This document shows, piece by piece, positions 60,695 to 64,000 of a DNA stretch of 64,000 bases. This DNA is from Distichodus sexfasciatus (Eukaryota; Chordata; Actinopteri; Characiformes; Distichodontidae): assembly GCA_032718565.1 (NCBI GenBank), contig JAVGVS010000011.1:372001-436000 (forward strand). The letters run 5' to 3'. The notes below the pieces were generated by a model. It saw only the letters and a list, made by a program, of their open reading frames with translations, was not told the DNA's origin and did not search any database. Every line of letters begins with the position of its first letter. Positions within the stretch are counted from its first letter, which is position 1. A program made the translations under genes and the position numbers.

Positions 60695-61192
60695 TATTAA
60701 CAGTAGGGCTGGACGATACCACCTCAAATCAGTATCACGATTTTGCCCCGATTATGATTAATAAACAACTAATTTATTTGCAGGTTTTTGTTATGTCTGT
60801 ACTGTAAATGCGCTGGACCTTTAAGCAGTGCAGGAACACAGTAGGGCTGGACGATATGACCGCAAATCAATATCACGATTAATTGAACATTTTATCATGT
60901 TTGAGATTAATGAATAAATATACTGATCAGGGCTTTCTTGTTATAGTTCTTTTTATAGCTATTAATGATGAAATTTTCTCCCCTAATAAAACAGTGCACA
61001 AGTATTAATAATATATTTGACAAGATTAAATCGATTACAGGCTCTGAATGTTGGTTTAGATTAATTTTCGAGTTAATTGGCCAGCCCTAATTAACAGAAT
61101 AATAACTAAATAACCAAAATGCCCAAGATTAAATTGATTAGAGGCTCTGAACGCCACTTTGGATTCATTTTCAATTAATTGCACGGCCCTGT
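60695..61192. mobile_element. Cluster of hAT-like termini (TAGGGCTGGACGATA)
   Basis: TAGGGCTGGACGATA occurs at about 60704 and 60843, with reverse ends TTAATTGGCCAGCCCTAA at about 61072-61090 and TTAATTGCACGGCCCTG at about 61176-61192. Several nested or tandem insertions are likely. Confidence 0.55.
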
Positions 61193-61199
61193 ACATCAA

Positions 61200-62030
61200 G
61201 TCTTACTCATCGCTCCTTCGAGTTCCCAAAAAGCACAACAACTCCGACTCTGGCCTGGCCAAACCGAGTTGCATCAGCTCTCTATCTCTAGCTGGCGCTC
61301 CGATTTTGGCAGTTCCCCTCGCCAACCCTCTCAGGGCCCATTGATGGGGCAGAAGGGGGCACAGAAGGGCTCTCGTCTCACCCCACAAAACGCTACCGGC
61401 ACGCTATGGCCCTCTACCACCATGAAAACGTGTGTTTGTCTCCCTCTCTCTATAAAGTGCATCCCAATACCCCACCCCAAATCCTCAATGCACCCCTTGT
61501 TCCTGAAAGCACAAACTGGCCTCATTGAGGGGAATGGGTAAAAGTGGTGGCATTGCAGTTCGGGCCAGCAGAGGGCATTCTGAGTCCTCCGAGACGCGAG
61601 TCACGAGCTTGAGCAGACAAAAAACCCCGCTCTAGAAAAGCTGTCTAAAAGGAGCGAGCCGGATGGACGACGGCTCCATTAGCTATACGACTGAACGGAA
61701 AGAAATGCATCTGTCTAGTCCTGTTACGTTCAGCACGGTGAGGGTAGTGGGGGGAGCAGCTGTTTTGCATTTTTATGACACACAGAAATAATCCTCTGCT
61801 TGCAGGGCCGCAATCCGCAAACGAAGCGTGACCGTGTGCGAGAGGGGGGAAAATAAATACTCATGGTGGTCAGTGTGTTTAATGACCATTTTATCATTAC
61901 CTGTGCATATATCATCATCATCATCGTCATCATCATCAGTGTTCCATGCGATCACTTAGCTTTAACAGCTACACATACATTCCATTAAAAAATTGCACTC
62001 TGTAATTAACTTAAGGAAGTCGCTTAGGAG
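61200..62030. other. Mostly unique ppargc1b intronic DNA
   Basis: No ppargc1b exon was recognised on the minus strand. A CTCF-like CCAGCAGAGGGCA lies at 61565-61577 and an (ATC)n run at 61912-61937. Confidence 0.4.
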
Positions 62031-62849
62031 AAGAGGGTTGACCGATTATCAACCTGGCCGATATTTGTAGGAGCAATAAGTAGGAACTTTATGGCAAGTC
62101 ATAATAAAATGAACCTAATACGTCACCAGAGATTAAGGAATCATGTTCATTTGAAATACTGATCTCACTGACAAAATTAGCGCAGCCAGAATATTCCCAT
62201 TTTAAAATTTAATTTACAGCACGTAAATCGTGTTTATGTTTTGGTTTTGTGTTTTGGCCTGTAGTGCCACCCACTGCTGTCTCCCAATCACGAAGTCAGT
62301 AGCATTTCAGCATCCAGGTTGCCAGTGATTCACCGAGCTGCAGCTACAAGCGTTCTGGATTACAAATGTCTGGCGTTACTAAAACTAAAAGGCCTCGCTA
62401 TGACTCTCAAAACGTCTTGAGAAAAGCAGAAACACAACGAGGATCAGCAGAGGAGATGCGTTTGAAAGATGGAGACGGCTGAAAGCAGAGAAGAATTTGA
62501 AGACAGATGCTGAAGTGGCTTATTTTCTACTGGACAGGTAAGATCTAGACAAGGTTGGTTAACTTGTATCACCACTAGACGCAGGGATGAATATTTCATT
62601 CAGCTGAATAACGTTATTTATGTTGCATCATAGATTGTAGCCCATGTGCAGGTGGGTCATCGAACCAACTGAAACAAAAATGAGGACTTGTGGTGACTAA
62701 CATCGTGTTACGCTGAGACAGTTTATTAACCGTGCAAACATTAGCACGCTAATTATGGCAGTACCAAACCTTAGATACTAGATTGGCCAACCAATCTGGC
62801 AACCTCGAGTCTGGTGAGGAGGTGGAGGGGAAACAGCGTACAGGTTTTG

Positions 62850-62952
62850 AATTTGACTGCAGTACCAGTTTTGGCCACAGTCTGAGATTCGAACAGGCGA
62901 CCTTCTGATCACGGGAGCGAACACATCAACCTTTAGTTCACCAACTGCCTTA
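62850..62952 (-). repeat. SINE family A, head only
   Basis: The minus strand reads GGTTGATGTGTTCGC...GATCAGAAGGTCGCC and a B-box-like GTTCGAATC. The body is missing. Confidence 0.5.
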
Positions 62953-63102
62953 AATGAGCCACCTTGGAATTGACACAGCCATCTCTTTTTAGAGCATCTT
63001 CTGTTCACTGTTAAAACTGTAGTCACGTCGTCTTGTCTCTCTGTATACTTTTACGATATATAGCATAAATCTATGACAAAGTTGACGTATTGGTTCAAAA
63101 AT

Positions 63103-63734
63103 GCGACCCTCCACGGCAAAACCAGTCACTTCGCTCAAATCTCCAAAATTGAGTTATGTGTTCATGAAAGAGCATAAATCAAGCTTCAAAACGATACCGA
63201 ATGAATGAATCGGACGACATATGACTGAGATATCAACATTCAAAGGAGTCGGGTTTCTCCTGTCACGCCAAGTGAGAAACGGAGAAATCTGCCTTTGAAG
63301 TTGACTATCGACGTAGCACTCACAGACGCTTGGTGCGGTCGCGGCTACGTTTGCATTTACGGTAGCCTACGCTGCATTCACAGCCACACGGATAGCCTAC
63401 CTGCGTTAGGTTAACTGAACTCGGGAGACGAAGATGGATTCCGGAGAAATATCTTCATGCTAGTCAACGAGTGGATTTACCGTAAATATTGGAGTAGAGC
63501 GGTCAAAACAGAAACTTTTAACATTCTGCTGGAATTGAATTCCTCACCTCAAGAAAGTCACGTTTTTAGGATGGAAAGGGTAAGTTTTTCAGCCAAATTT
63601 ATTCACAACAGTACAGTATAGACCTTCCACTGTTTCAAAACACTAAAAACAAAAAATCCAAATTTTTACCCCACGCAACATCAACGGTCGTTTTTCTCGG
63701 AAACCTCCGTTGCGACAAGCGACTGGTTTTGCCG
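63103..63734. mobile_element. MITE with GCGACCCTCCACGGC end, second copy
   Basis: Matches the reverse complement of 12890-13535 over nearly its full length. The right terminus stops at TTTTGCCG, so it lacks the last bases. Confidence 0.75.
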
Positions 63735-64000
63735 ACAAATATCGTTATCACTGATAAGTAAAAGCATTCAATAAATCGATCAACTCCTATTTTTAACTCA
63801 TCTAAGTGACATCTGCGGAAGATTTATGAGGCTGTACGGAAACACTGGCCCCGCTTTGCCTGAATGGAACTGAATGGAATTAGCATCCTCCGAGGACCGA
63901 ATTCAGCTTTAATTCCCTAAAAGGCATTTTTCTCCAAACGTAGTCTATAAGATACAGAACACGTAGAGTTTTGGCAATATAACATGCAAACTCCTGGTTC

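Noticed and set aside
61159..61541. Further ppargc1b exon
   Set aside because: ORFs on the relevant (minus) strand show no PGC-1 motifs and no suitable splice pair was found.

Overview
This is a vertebrate genomic window, almost certainly from a ray-finned (teleost) fish. It has spliced genes with canonical GT-AG introns, tRNA-derived SINEs, a Tc1 element, and many hAT-type transposons and MITEs. Several of those still carry an 8-bp target-site duplication (TSD) that can be read directly. I would guess an ostariophysan fish from the repeat types, but the sequence does not prove it.

Three protein-coding genes are present. Their order and orientation match what I recall of human 5q32 (PPARGC1B - PDE6A - SLC26A2). 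(1) slc26a2, a sulfate/anion exchanger, lies on the minus strand with coding exons at 21526-22116, 17172-17911 and 13712-14498 (705 aa). A probable non-coding first exon and CpG-rich promoter lie near 24072-24260. (2) pde6a, the rod photoreceptor cGMP phosphodiesterase alpha subunit, is complete on the plus strand: 22 coding exons from 25600 to 38680, 857 aa. (3) ppargc1b (PGC-1beta) is on the minus strand. The eight 3'-most coding exons lie between 51166 and 60227, giving 682 C-terminal residues; the 5' exons lie beyond the right edge.

Layout. 1-13600: no gene, only SINEs, hAT fragments, a direct non-coding duplication and some promoter- or enhancer-like unique DNA. 13600-24260: slc26a2, with introns packed with hAT elements. 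24260-25600: head-to-head intergenic region with simple repeats and CRX-type sites before pde6a. 25600-38810: pde6a. 38810-51165: long intergenic/3' region with nested transposons and a degenerate minisatellite. 51166-64000: ppargc1b 3' half and intronic DNA.

The genes are not an operon and have unrelated roles: sulfate uptake, phototransduction, and transcriptional coactivation of mitochondrial metabolism. The most unusual content is transposon-related. A hAT element sits 105 bp past the slc26a2 stop codon and carries a diverged, still-open copy of the last slc26a2 codons. A MITE is inserted so that the pde6a intron 17 splice donor is itself the target-site duplication. A promoter-plus-mini-exon module travels in several hAT-related copies. 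No CRISPR array, rRNA or functional tRNA gene was seen.
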